64,000 bases of DNA from Actinomadura sp. 6K520 (GTDB lineage Bacteria > Actinomycetota > Actinomycetes > Streptosporangiales > Streptosporangiaceae), in the NCBI RefSeq assembly GCF_004349245.1, contig NZ_SMLC01000006.1:1-64000 (forward strand), read 5' to 3'. Below the pieces are notes generated by a model. That model searched no databases. It saw nothing but the letters and a program-made list of their open reading frames with translations, and was not told the origin of the DNA. A program made the translations under genes and the position numbers. Shown in pieces: positions 19,618 through 28,207 of this stretch. The number at the start of each line of letters is the position of its first letter. Position 1 is the stretch's first letter.

Positions 19618-19767
19618 AACTGCTAATGCGGTTTGGGTGCAAGCCCATCCGGGGTTCAAATCCCCGATCCTCCGCCTCTGACCAGCGGTTTCCTTGATCT
19701 ACTTCGGGTCGAGGGAGCCGCTGGTTTCGTGTTGGGGGGCCGATGGGGGGCCGACGCGGCGGGGGAC
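19618..19767. repeat. Direct repeat copy 1, attachment-site type (partner 60179-60328)
   Basis: This 150-bp block differs from 60179-60328 at only two positions I can find, and the flanking 133 bases to the left align without gaps but at much lower identity (19485-19617 against 60046-60178). It contains the 3' half of a tRNA-Ser gene and the last codons of an integrase gene. The pair delimits 40.56 kb. Confidence 0.95.
19620..19676 (+). tRNA. tRNA-Ser(GCT) 3' fragment (attachment core, not functional)
   Basis: The sequence begins at the anticodon loop CTGCTAA (anticodon GCT), continues with a 3' anticodon stem, a long serine-type variable arm, the T arm CGGGG-TTCAAAT-CCCCG (19650-19666) and acceptor strand ATCCTCC with discriminator G. 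No 5' half precedes it, since the bases upstream cannot pair. Integrases of actinomycete elements recombine at the anticodon loop and leave such 3' fragments. Confidence 0.85.
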
Positions 19768-20340
19768 CACGGCCGCGGCCGCCTCGGCGGCCGCCTTGAA
19801 GACCTGGGGGACCACGGAGGCGTACACGTCAGCGGTGAAGGACGACCGCGCATGCCCCAGCGTCTCGCTGACCACCTTCATCTCGACCCCCGCCGCCAGG
19901 GACAGTGTGGCCGCGCCATGGCGCAGATCGTGGAACCGGATGGGAGGGAGCGGTCCTCCGGCGAGTGCGGCTCGCACCTTCGCTTCGCCGACCCGGTGAC
20001 GCTTGGCGATCTGAGGGATTCCCCATTTCTGGTTCTTGTGTCGCCGTCTGATGGCGGCGTACTGCGTGATGAGCAACTCGAAGCGCTGAGAGATCCACTC
20101 AGGGCGGAGCGGGGAGCCGTCCGGGCGTGTGAACACCAGTCCTGAGTTCACCCAGGCCGGACCGGCTGCGAGCCGCTCGCTCTTCTGCCGGGTTCTCCAG
20201 GCCCGCAGATGATCGGCCGTGATGGCATCGAGTGTGACCGTGCGGTCACCGGCATCGGACTTGGTGTCGTCGGGGTCCAGGTCATCGTCCGATCTCGTTT
20301 CGCGAATCGCGAGGACTCCCTCGTCCAGGTCGACAGATCC
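19699..20340 (-). pseudogene. Tyrosine integrase, N-terminally truncated
   Basis: The C-terminal half of a phage/ICE-type integrase reads continuously from about 20340 down to the TAG at 19699. Visible parts: VDLDEGVLAIRE, KSDAGDRTVTLD, then the catalytic H-x-x-R (HDLRHG), LGHA and the nucleophile region ADVYASV. The box-I arginine and the whole N-terminal domain are missing, and an in-frame stop follows upstream, where a transposase relic begins. The gene ends 23 bases from the tRNA fragment, the usual place for an element integrase. It cannot be active. Confidence 0.85.
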
Positions 20341-20600
20341 TGGCGCGGGACCTCACCGCCAACCTGCGCCCCCTGGGAGAAATCTCTGACCCAGATTGGC
20401 TCACTCCCGCCCGCGTCCGCAGAGGGTTCCGGAACCTGCGCACAAAGACACCGCCGCTCACCCGTGCACCCAAACCACCCGGCCCGGCCACGGACGACCG
20501 CTCGGCTCCCACAACCAGCCCGCCGTCCGCCATGAGGTCGGACTGCTGCTCACCGGCGAGCTCCGCAAACGCCCAGCTCACCACCAAAAGGCACCAAACC
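20336..20600 (+). pseudogene. Transposase C-terminal relic, frameshifted
   Basis: Translation gives ILARDLTANLRPLGE, then DWLTPARVRRGFRNLRTK, then after a +1 shift GHGRPLGSHNQPAVRHEVG. This tail (TPARVRRGF.NLR...GRP.GS.N..PA.RH.VG) is the familiar end of a large actinobacterial transposase family. Only the 3' part is left, butting directly against the broken integrase, so it probably marks the insertion or deletion that truncated it. Confidence 0.5.
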
Positions 20601-20829
20601 CCGCCGCACCGCCTGACCCGCTACGCACAGCAACCGCCCGACATACCCCAAAAGCACCGAGTCCGTCCGGCTCTGGTCAGTGGCGGCGTTGTGGTGGTGC
20701 AAGGTGTTCGGTGGGCTGTGGTGTCGACGACCGGACCGGCGGCCTGACCATCAGCCGGACCGGTGACCTCGGGGACGAGCTGCTGCGGGTCGCCGAACCG
20801 GGAGGCGGGGGTGCCGTTCGGGATCGGCC

Positions 20830-21140
20830 AGGATGCCGATGGCGGCGATCCTGCCCGCCGGCGACGCTCTTAAGCGCTCCACTCAACTCCTCGGCTCCGA
20901 GCGGTTCGGGCAGGCCGCCGATGTTGTTGAGGCGGTCATGGGCCCGGCCGGCAAGATGCTCGGCTCCGAGCCCCGGCCTACTCAAGCTCCGCTGCCACCG
21001 TGCGCTGATCCCCTATCTCGGTGGAGACTCGCGGACGGCGCTGCCGGAGTTCGGCGCCCTGGCCGATGCCTATGCCCGCAGTCCCAGCAGGCCAAGGGTG
21101 GCCAACGGCTATGACCATCTAGCCGAAGCGGATAGAACTG
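20830..21140 (+). pseudogene. TPR-type regulator/kinase C-terminal relic, frameshifted
   Basis: One frame gives RFGQAADVVEAVMGPA and, after a shift near 20975, another gives LRCHRALIPYLGGDSRTALP and EFGALADAYA. Together these resemble the TPR tail found after some actinobacterial Ser/Thr kinases. No start or full domain is present. The remainder of 20600-21300 holds nothing I can recognise. Confidence 0.35.
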
Positions 21141-21300
21141 ACCTCGGAAGGCACCAAGCCTGCCGGGGAAACTACGGTGGCCCGGTCGGCTGACTGCAGG
21201 GGGGAAATATCTTAAATTGGACACCATTATCCCAGTGTCCGTTCTGCCGCTCCATTTCTCTTTCTCCTGCTCTCATAGCTGCCGGATTGCGAGGCGATAG

Positions 21301-22068
21301 GTGTTCACTGGTGTGGCGTCGGGGATCCTCGCGGCACTGATCATGGGAAGCATGGCGGTGGTCTGGCGAAATCGCCGCGATCTCCGCTTGCTGGGGGCTG
21401 CGGTGTCGTCCCGCACTGCGACGCGGGTATCGGTGTCCGCGCTCCTCCGCATTCGGGACGACGACTGCTGCGTCCTCTTTCACACCCCGTATACGCCAGG
21501 TTCCTACGGTCCCCCAGGCGGTGTTTGCAAGTACCGCTCCACGGCTGAACCCGACCTGGAAAAGATCGGATTCCGTGCGCAGCGAGTCGAGCGAGAAGGC
21601 GACCCCATGCGTGCCGACCTCCGCGGCTTCGTACCACCGCAGAAGCTGCCCACCTTCGCCCGCTGGGTACGTAACGGAGCGGACCGGGAGAGTGGCCCGG
21701 AGTGCCTTCGCAGGGAGCTGGCGGAGGAACTCGCTGAGATCGGTCATCCGGAACTGGCCGACAGTGTCGAGAAGCTGGAGTTCATGCTGATCCGCACTGT
21801 CATGGACGGACCCCACCGGGTACCCGGACGCGACTACCGCCAGGTGCGCTTCCACCAGGTCTACAACCTCGTGACGAGTGACAGCCGCGCGGTCGAACTC
21901 CGCGAACGGTTGCTCGAACTCGGCCGCGACACCGGCGAGGACGGGGTCATCTGCGCTTCGAGCGACGACATCATCCAGGGCCGCCAGGGCGATCACCTGA
22001 TCGGACCGCAGACGGCCTTCCTCATCGGAGACCGCAAGCTTCGGGAGGATCTGCCTCCGATGCGCTGA
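21301..22068 (+). CDS. Membrane-anchored SMODS-associated NUDIX (Sa_NUDIX-like) protein
   Basis: A 255-residue protein. An N-terminal hydrophobic helix (GILAALIMGSMAVVW) is followed by a NUDIX-like domain: VSALLRIRDDDCCVLF, the strand and turn SYGPPGGVCKYR, then DLRGFVP...FARWV and the helix ECLRRELAEELAE, which stands for the NUDIX RExxEE signature. The GPxGGVxKY phrase and spacing fit the SMODS-associated NUDIX family, predicted nucleotide-signal sensors in conflict systems. No CD-NTase/SMODS gene is nearby. The start may be the GTG at 21301. The next gene begins 20-35 bases downstream and is surely co-transcribed. Confidence 0.65.
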   Translation: MFTGVASGILAALIMGSMAVVWRNRRDLRLLGAAVSSRTATRVSVSALLRIRDDDCCVLFHTPYTPGSYGPPGGVCKYRSTAEPDLEKIGFRAQRVEREGDPMRADLRGFVPPQKLPTFARWVRNGADRESGPECLRRELAEELAEIGHPELADSVEKLEFMLIRTVMDGPHRVPGRDYRQVRFHQVYNLVTSDSRAVELRERLLELGRDTGEDGVICASSDDIIQGRQGDHLIGPQTAFLIGDRKLREDLPPMR

Positions 22069-22103
22069 TCCGGTGCTCGGCTCGATCAATGGGGGACGCG
22101 CTC

Positions 22104-25100
22104 ATGGACGTTGTCGAAGAAGGGCCCGCAGCAAGCCGGCCTCGCCCTCGTCCAGGGCGACCACCGCGATCGGCCGAGCAACGCGATCACCTGAAGGCGG
22201 TATACGAAGAACTCGCCAAGGCCGGCATCCAACTCGACACGGAGTTGCTCGATGCGACCATCATCGCTCTCCGGCCGATCCCCATCGTGGACCTCCTGCG
22301 CCCGGGTACTGCGGAGAACGCGGTGGAGGCGGTGTGGGGATCGTTGTTCAACAAGCACAGCGGCACCCCCGCGATCGTGGCCACGACAGCCGTACGTGAG
22401 GTACTGCGGATCGGAAAGGCGCGGCTCGCGTCGCGCTTCCAGCAGATCAAGTGGGATCCCACCTGGTGCTTCGTGCACGTCTTCCTGGCCGGCCTGCACT
22501 ACGAGCGCGGCAAGACCCTGCTCGTTGCGAAAGAGCACGAGCAGGCCCGGACCGCCTTCGGCGCAGCGCTCGACTACTGGCCGATCGTCGAGGCGTATGA
22601 CGGCCTGCTGAAAGGAAAGACGTCCTATATATGGCGCGGCATGCGGGCGGAGACACAGCTCATCCTCGCGCGCCAGAACCAGCAGCCGATTCCGCTCCTA
22701 CAGCGGGCACGCGAGGATTACCGGCTCGCCGAAGCACGCGGCGATGCGAGCCCGGAGCACTTCTGCTACCGGCTGGAGGTACTCGGCCGACTCACCGCCG
22801 CCGGTGTCGCCGTCGCCGCAGAAGAGATCGCCGAAGTCACCGAAGCGGGCATGCTTCATGCGGGCGGCCGCCGAGAATGGTTTGCGAACATCGCCGACCT
22901 GGAGCTCTACCAGGGACAGCAGGCATTGGCCCCGTGGACGTCGATCACGGAGGGCGTGGCCGGGGAGGACGCGGGTGCCACGACAGGTAAGGACGACGCC
23001 GGAGAGAACACCGACGAACTCATCGAACCGGCGCACCGCGCCGCCATCGAGGTCGCACTGCAACACATACGCGCCGCGATCGGGTACTACACCGATGCCC
23101 TCGCAGTGCCCGCGATGTCTGACAGCCCGGACGGGCTCATGCGGGCCAAGCGGGGCCTCGCCTCCCAGCGGCTGATGTATTTGAACCGGCAACTCGGCGA
23201 GCCCTGGGTGGAGTTGCTCGACGGCGTCATCGATGACCTGCGTGCATGCGCTGAGCCGGGAGCACGGCTGCGTGGTCTGGCGCTGCCGTCCGCCCTGCTC
23301 ACCAAGACGATGCTGCTGCGCAAGGAGAAGGATCTCCTGGGCGCGGCGGCATGCGCGGAGGAGGGCCACGCGTACTGCGCACGCCATCCGGACGAGGTGC
23401 CCGATCTCCAGCGGCGATCGCTTCTCATGCTCGCCCGTATCGGCAGGCTTGAGCGGGTTCTCGCCACGGATTTCCCGGTCCTCCCCAGTGCCGGCCGCGG
23501 CCCCGATGGCCGCGATCCGGATCTGACGGGAATCCGTAAATTGATCGCAGAGGTGATGCAGATCGCGCCCGAGTGTGACAAGAGCGCCGGTTCCCTCACT
23601 CGGGCCAGTTGGGTTCTGCTCACCGCGTCCGACGTGGACCCCGTGGACCTCGAAATGGTGGAGAAGATCAGCGGAATCCTTGACGCCGAGCGCGAGAGGC
23701 AGCCGAACACCGACTCCCGGGCCTGGCTGGCCTCTCAGCTCGGCTGGATCGCCGTCCGGCTCCTGCGGGTGACCGGTGAGGCGTCCGCGGTCTATGACAA
23801 GGACGCCCGCTCAGAACTGCTACGGCGGGCGTACCGGTACTTCTCCACGGCGGTGGAAGACTCGTCCGCGCCGTCCGCGCAACTGCTGGGTGCGCTAGCG
23901 CGCACCTCCATGTTGCTCGGCAAGGAATGCCTCGCCGAGGGCAGCGACGTCTCACAGGGAATCGAGTTCCTCAACGAGGCGCGTGCTTGCTTCGAAGAGA
24001 GCATCGCTACCGAGTCGGCCGTGGACGGCGAGGAGAACGGCCAGGCTCAAGCGAGCGAGGAGACCGCATGGATGACGGCGAGCCTTCTCGGTGAGACTTG
24101 TCTGCGGCTGCATGCCGTCCTCCGGGAACCGGAATACGTCGATGGGGCGATCGAGTGGCTCAGCAGGTCGATCGAGCAGGGCAACGCGACACCGCAGGCG
24201 GTCGGGCTGCTCGGGGACGCCTACTACCGGCGCGGCCGCGACCAGTACCCCCTGGATTCCGCAGACCTGCGGACCGCCCTCGCCTACAAGGAGGAGGCGC
24301 GGCGCAAGGGAGGGCTGAACCGAGAGAACCTCAGCGTCTCGGCGGCGGTCCACGAGGCATTGTGGCGGCGACATGGAGCGCCGGAGGACCATTCCGCCGC
24401 GGTCCATCTCGCTGCCCGCGCACACCTCGTCGACCCGGCCTGGCCGTGGCCGCTGCTGCAACTCGCCGAGCTCGCGGCGGCACAACCGAGCGGCCCGAAT
24501 CCAGGTCCCCGCACCGCGCAGGAGGCCCCCGCCGAGGCCGGCTTGCGCACGGTCGACCTCGAAGAACTGGTACGCCTGGTCTACGCTCGGGACACCGGAC
24601 GGCTCCGCCACGCCTCCGCCGAGGCAGCTCTCCGGACGCGTGCCTTTCAACGCAGTGTCCTGGGCGGCAGGTCGGCGACCTTCGTCTTGGACGACCCCCA
24701 CCGCCTGCTCTCCGCGACCCTCGTACTCAAGCCCGGCACCGCCGCCGCGGCAGAAGAGGAGGAACGCCGGCTCGGTTCCTTGCGGACGCACCTCACGGCG
24801 ACCGGCGCTCCGCCGTGGATGCTGGTGCCCGAGTGTTTCGCCCGGGTGCCGCTGCCCGGAGATCGGCTTGAGGACGCGCCCGGGGGTGCTGCGTTCCGTG
24901 CGGCGGCTCCGGTGGATACCGCGCTCGCGGTACGCCGAGCGGCGGGACGGAGCCTGGCAGAACTGATCTCCGCGCGGCAGCCGGTCTCGGGCCGGCAGCC
25001 GATGCCGTACGCCGAACGCGCCGCGCGCTTCCTGGCGCGCATCCACCACTGGTCGGGAGGTGATGGAGAGCAGGATGGCGAACACGCCTGTGCGGCGATC

Positions 25101-25685
25101 GCCGACACGATGCGCAAGTACCTCGGCAGGCTGCAGTTCCCAGAACCAGAGCCTGTCATCGCCACCTGGCTCAAAGCCCTCCCGGACCGGTTCCGCCTCG
25201 TGACGGGCCGGGACGCCCATGCCGAGAACTGGCTGGTGACCAGGGACGGGAAGATCGTTGCTCTCGATCTGGAAGAGCATCCGCGGTTGCCCGCTCTGTA
25301 TGAGGTCGTCCAACTCATTGACGACCATCCTCTGGTGGCATCCACCGGGAACCCGGCGGCGTGGCACGACCGGCTTCAGATCTGCCGTGCTTACCTCGAC
25401 GAATGCCGTCGGATCGGCTTGGCATTCGAGATCGACGAGGCAAGACTGCGGTCGCTCTACCGGTCGTTCTTGTTCGTTCGCGCGGTCTTCGTCTGCGGAT
25501 TCGTCCCTGGAAAGATCGACCGCATGGAATCCAGCGGATCGCTAAGGTTCGCGACCGAGCGGATCCGGCATGCGCTACGGCTTCTGGAGTGGCTTGCCGG
25601 TGAGGAGTCAGATCCGCAACTGCGGGCGATGATCGTCGCTGTGCGCGGTCAGGCACAGACAGCCGTTCAACCACACCTGACGTAG
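22104..25685 (+). CDS. TPR-repeat protein with C-terminal APH-like kinase domain
   Basis: About 1193 residues. Residues 1-800 are helical and TPR-like (for example EHEQARTAFGAALDYWPIVEAYDGLL and many A-x-x-W/Y-L patterns). The last 350 residues resemble aminoglycoside/choline kinases: the catalytic loop is HAENWLVT (H about 1039, N about 1042) and the metal-binding segment is IVALDLEE (about 1051-1058). I prefer the ATG at 22104, seven bases after GGGGGA; an ATG at 22089 also fits. It forms a two-gene unit with the Sa_NUDIX protein. Substrate is unknown; small-molecule or protein phosphorylation are both possible. Confidence 0.65.
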   Translation: MDVVEEGPAASRPRPRPGRPPRSAEQRDHLKAVYEELAKAGIQLDTELLDATIIALRPIPIVDLLRPGTAENAVEAVWGSLFNKHSGTPAIVATTAVREVLRIGKARLASRFQQIKWDPTWCFVHVFLAGLHYERGKTLLVAKEHEQARTAFGAALDYWPIVEAYDGLLKGKTSYIWRGMRAETQLILARQNQQPIPLLQRAREDYRLAEARGDASPEHFCYRLEVLGRLTAAGVAVAAEEIAEVTEAGMLHAGGRREWFANIADLELYQGQQALAPWTSITEGVAGEDAGATTGKDDAGENTDELIEPAHRAAIEVALQHIRAAIGYYTDALAVPAMSDSPDGLMRAKRGLASQRLMYLNRQLGEPWVELLDGVIDDLRACAEPGARLRGLALPSALLTKTMLLRKEKDLLGAAACAEEGHAYCARHPDEVPDLQRRSLLMLARIGRLERVLATDFPVLPSAGRGPDGRDPDLTGIRKLIAEVMQIAPECDKSAGSLTRASWVLLTASDVDPVDLEMVEKISGILDAERERQPNTDSRAWLASQLGWIAVRLLRVTGEASAVYDKDARSELLRRAYRYFSTAVEDSSAPSAQLLGALARTSMLLGKECLAEGSDVSQGIEFLNEARACFEESIATESAVDGEENGQAQASEETAWMTASLLGETCLRLHAVLREPEYVDGAIEWLSRSIEQGNATPQAVGLLGDAYYRRGRDQYPLDSADLRTALAYKEEARRKGGLNRENLSVSAAVHEALWRRHGAPEDHSAAVHLAARAHLVDPAWPWPLLQLAELAAAQPSGPNPGPRTAQEAPAEAGLRTVDLEELVRLVYARDTGRLRHASAEAALRTRAFQRSVLGGRSATFVLDDPHRLLSATLVLKPGTAAAAEEEERRLGSLRTHLTATGAPPWMLVPECFARVPLPGDRLEDAPGGAAFRAAAPVDTALAVRRAAGRSLAELISARQPVSGRQPMPYAERAARFLARIHHWSGGDGEQDGEHACAAIADTMRKYLGRLQFPEPEPVIATWLKALPDRFRLVTGRDAHAENWLVTRDGKIVALDLEEHPRLPALYEVVQLIDDHPLVASTGNPAAWHDRLQICRAYLDECRRIGLAFEIDEARLRSLYRSFLFVRAVFVCGFVPGKIDRMESSGSLRFATERIRHALRLLEWLAGEESDPQLRAMIVAVRGQAQTAVQPHLT

Positions 25686-25951
25686 GTCTCGACCACCAGC
25701 CCGGCTACATCCTCGCCGTTTACCCTCCGCCACCTGAGCCAAGGCCCTGACGGAACCGCGCCGGCCTGCCGACGAGCGCGTGTTCCCATCAAGGCCGACT
25801 CAGGTGAAGCTTCCGGCCCTCAACTCCTCCCTGGGCGCGAGGGCACATGAGTGATTTCCACAGAGAATTCTTCGCAATGCTCACTGCCGATCTAGGGAAA
25901 CGAGTGAGAGGATAGGGGAAACCTGCGAACCAGCGCGAAAGAAGGTGCAGC
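25686..25951. promoter_or_regulatory. Intergenic region, probable promoter of the RiPP-like cluster
   Basis: About 265 bases, less GC-rich near 25850-25930 than its surroundings, between the TPR-kinase gene and the peptide gene. It must hold the promoter of the downstream cluster. I cannot point to a convincing -35/-10 pair. No coding signal seen. Confidence 0.35.
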
Positions 25952-26110
25952 GTGACGGTCGAACTGATCAGCCGCGAGGCGAGCGAGGCCCCTATTGTCC
26001 CGGCCGAGGCGGTCGTGTTCGAAACACTGCCTGACCTCGGCATGGACCGCATGACGGAGGGACGTGTCGAGTTTGTCCTCTGCGCTTCGGCCCTGACCGC
26101 CCAAGTTTGA
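25952..26110 (+). CDS. 52-residue peptide, candidate RiPP precursor
   Basis: A GTG-started ORF with a strong AAAGAAGG ribosome site six bases upstream. The product begins MTVELISREASEAPIVPAEA and ends RVEFVLCASALTAQV; third codon positions are mostly G/C, as in true genes. An acidic N-terminal part followed by a small, hydrophobic, Ser/Thr/Cys-containing tail is the shape of a leader-core precursor. It stands before a hairpin and three tailoring-type enzymes. The family is not recognised, and the leader-core border is unknown. Too short to be certain. Confidence 0.5.
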   Translation: MTVELISREASEAPIVPAEAVVFETLPDLGMDRMTEGRVEFVLCASALTAQV

Positions 26111-26128
26111 GCCTGTCCTAAAATCCCG

Positions 26129-26163
26129 TCAGGGAGGGCCTTGGTTTTGCCGGCCCTCCCTGA
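26129..26163 (+). terminator. 12-bp perfect hairpin between peptide gene and enzymes
   Basis: TCAGGGAGGGCC (26129-26140) pairs perfectly with GGCCCTCCCTGA (26152-26163) around an 11-nt loop. There is no strong T run, so it may act as a partial terminator or processing/stability element that keeps the peptide mRNA more abundant than the enzyme mRNA, a common arrangement in RiPP operons. Confidence 0.7.
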
Positions 26164-26188
26164 TCCGATCCTAGGGGGACGGACGTCG

Positions 26189-27394
26189 ATGAACGAAGAC
26201 CTACCGATCGAGATCGAAGACGTGCTCGCCACCCGGCGTGTGACCCTCGACCATCTGACCGTCGGGCAACTGTTGGCGTCACAGCGACTGCCCGAGACGA
26301 TGTTCCAGCCGTACCTGGTCAGCGGCGAGACTTCGACGCCGATCCCGCTCTCCACACCAATCGCAAACATTCCGGCCGGCATCGACCGGCTACTTATCCG
26401 CGCCATCCGCAATACTCTCTTCCCGACTGTGGTCCCTGCAGATCCAGAGCCGAGAGCAGCAGCCGCGACCACCGACGTCGTCGAACTCGGTGTCGGCTTT
26501 CGGCAAATCCGGACTGACGAGCAAGGCATGGCCACGGAGGCGCTGGCAATCGTCGATCGCGAGCAGGCCCGTCGGCTGGTCGTCAACCAGGTGACGTCGT
26601 TCGTCGCTCAGTATGGCTTGGCCGAACGTGGCTGCGTCTTCGGCGTCTCAGGTGGTGGCGACAGCAACGCCCTCGCGTACGGACTCGCTGCGGCCGTCCC
26701 GCACGACAAGCTGGTCGCCTTCACACTCGTGTTCGACGCCGTGTTCTCCGAGAACGCCGCAGAGCGGGCCACCGTTCTCTGCCAAGACCTCGGGATCCGT
26801 CACCAGGTGATGCGGGCCCCGGAGATCGAGTCGATCCTCGGGATCACCACCTCCCTTGAGGAGCTCTACGCGGACTTCAAGGCGACTTTCACCCATGAAG
26901 CGCTTCATTTCTTCGGGACCTTCTTGATTCTGCGCACCTCGCGCAAGCTCGCTGCGCAGCACGCGCTCTCGGATCTCGCATTCGGCTACAACCGAGAGGA
27001 CCTTCTGGCCGAAGCCCTGTTCATGCTCATCAACGGCAACCGCCCATTGGCGCTGCCCGTGCGGCCCATCGGCTCACATCGGGTCGTCATGCCGGTGTGG
27101 CAGGTGCCCAAGCTACTCCTCGATGCCTGCCACCCCGGATTCAGCCTGGAGAACTACCGCGAGCGCGACCCGTTCACGACCCGGCAGCGTAGCCTGGCAT
27201 TCTTCCTCGCCCACTCCCTGGACTCGGCTTATCCTTCGTTCGGTCTCAGTTTGCTCAAGGGAATCGCGGCGACCTGCGACGGGGCTTGGGGGACCCTGTC
27301 TCACGACGACGAGCTCGACGTGTTCGTCACTGAGCAGGCCGACGACACCTCTCTCGCCAAAGTGCGTGCCGTGCTCACCCAACACTTCGCCTAG
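26189..27394 (+). CDS. PP-loop ATP pyrophosphatase (TtcA/TilS-like)
   Basis: About 401 residues. The P-loop of N-type ATP-PPases is GVSGGGDSNALAYGL (SGGGDS at about 154-159); FGYNREDLLAEALFMLINGN corresponds to the second conserved block of TtcA/TilS enzymes. These enzymes adenylate a carbonyl or nucleobase oxygen before amide, thio or amidine formation. There is no CxxC pair typical of TtcA thiolation. Start at ATG 26189 behind AGGGGGA, rather than the ATG at 26141 inside the hairpin loop. Followed after 12 bases by the dioxygenase. Confidence 0.7.
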   Translation: MNEDLPIEIEDVLATRRVTLDHLTVGQLLASQRLPETMFQPYLVSGETSTPIPLSTPIANIPAGIDRLLIRAIRNTLFPTVVPADPEPRAAAATTDVVELGVGFRQIRTDEQGMATEALAIVDREQARRLVVNQVTSFVAQYGLAERGCVFGVSGGGDSNALAYGLAAAVPHDKLVAFTLVFDAVFSENAAERATVLCQDLGIRHQVMRAPEIESILGITTSLEELYADFKATFTHEALHFFGTFLILRTSRKLAAQHALSDLAFGYNREDLLAEALFMLINGNRPLALPVRPIGSHRVVMPVWQVPKLLLDACHPGFSLENYRERDPFTTRQRSLAFFLAHSLDSAYPSFGLSLLKGIAATCDGAWGTLSHDDELDVFVTEQADDTSLAKVRAVLTQHFA

Positions 27395-27406
27395 GAGGGA
27401 CCTGCC

Positions 27407-28207
27407 ATGTCCGCCGAGGTTTCCCTGCCCGGCACGGTCTCAAGCATTATTGAAGAGGTCGCGCGGACGTCGCCGCCCTCTTCCCCGACCAAGCAGGTCT
27501 CGATGTCGCTGGTCAACTCCTGTCCAACGGCCGGGGTGGCAACGTTCACAACGTCCCTCCTGGCCGCCCTGGAGCGGCACGGGTATGCCGTCATCATCGA
27601 CGTCGTGCCCGCCGCCCGCTTCGTTACGACTGCCCTGGTCGCGAATATGCTCGGCGGTCTTCAAGGGGCGCCGCCCGGACCGCTTGGCGGGGAGATCACC
27701 ACGGTGATCACGAGCAGTGTTTTCGACCACAACCTGGCCTGGCATACCGACAGCACCTCGTGGGAGCTTCCGAACCGATGGCAGACTCTAACCCTGGTCG
27801 AGCCTGATTCGCTCCGGCGTCCTGCACCAACGTCCATCTTGCCGTGGAGTTCCCTCCTCGCCGTGATCGGTTCAGAGGCGGCCCACGAGCTGCACCACAC
27901 CGAATTCGGGTGGCGGGAGCAGTTCCCGGACCTCCCACCACTGTCGGCCCCCGTGCTCGGGACCACGCCCCGATGGCTGCGGCCGGCACTCGGTCGACAT
28001 CTCGAGCCCGGTCATTGCGGTGCCCTCCTTGAACTGTGCTCGGCCATTGCCAAGTCCGAAGACTTCGCGCAGGTCGACGTGAGCGAGTCCTCAATCGTTG
28101 TCTTCGACAACCACGCTGTCCTGCATCGTGGCCCCCACCTCGACCCGGACGGCGGCCGGACGATCCTCCGGCTCAAGCTGCGGGGACGCGTCGGCGATCT
28201 GTCCTGA
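27407..28207 (+). CDS. Fe(II)/2-oxoglutarate dioxygenase (TauD/TfdA-like)
   Basis: A 266-residue protein with the facial triad visible as H113-x-D115 (NLAWHTDSTSW) and distal H240 (VFDNHAVLHRG), followed by the arginine-bearing RTILRLKLRG that would hold 2-oxoglutarate. Such enzymes hydroxylate or desaturate substrates, often amino-acid side chains. A strong AGGAGGGA site precedes the ATG. Its stop overlaps the P450 start (TGATG). Confidence 0.8.
   Translation: MSAEVSLPGTVSSIIEEVARTSPPSSPTKQVSMSLVNSCPTAGVATFTTSLLAALERHGYAVIIDVVPAARFVTTALVANMLGGLQGAPPGPLGGEITTVITSSVFDHNLAWHTDSTSWELPNRWQTLTLVEPDSLRRPAPTSILPWSSLLAVIGSEAAHELHHTEFGWREQFPDLPPLSAPVLGTTPRWLRPALGRHLEPGHCGALLELCSAIAKSEDFAQVDVSESSIVVFDNHAVLHRGPHLDPDGGRTILRLKLRGRVGDLS

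Noticed and set aside
19620..19676. Functional tRNA-Ser gene
   Set aside because: Only the part from the anticodon loop onward is present; the upstream bases cannot form the acceptor, D or 5' anticodon stems.
21301..22068. CBASS system
   Set aside because: The Sa_NUDIX-like protein is a sensor type seen in such loci, but no cyclic-nucleotide synthase gene was found in the window.
23952..25367. 471-codon minus-strand ORF opposite the TPR-kinase gene
   Set aside because: No motif, and the plus strand carries the kinase residues and TPR periodicity.
26141..26188. Upstream ATG start for the PP-loop gene
   Set aside because: It lies in the loop of the hairpin and lacks a ribosome site; ATG 26189 follows AGGGGGA.
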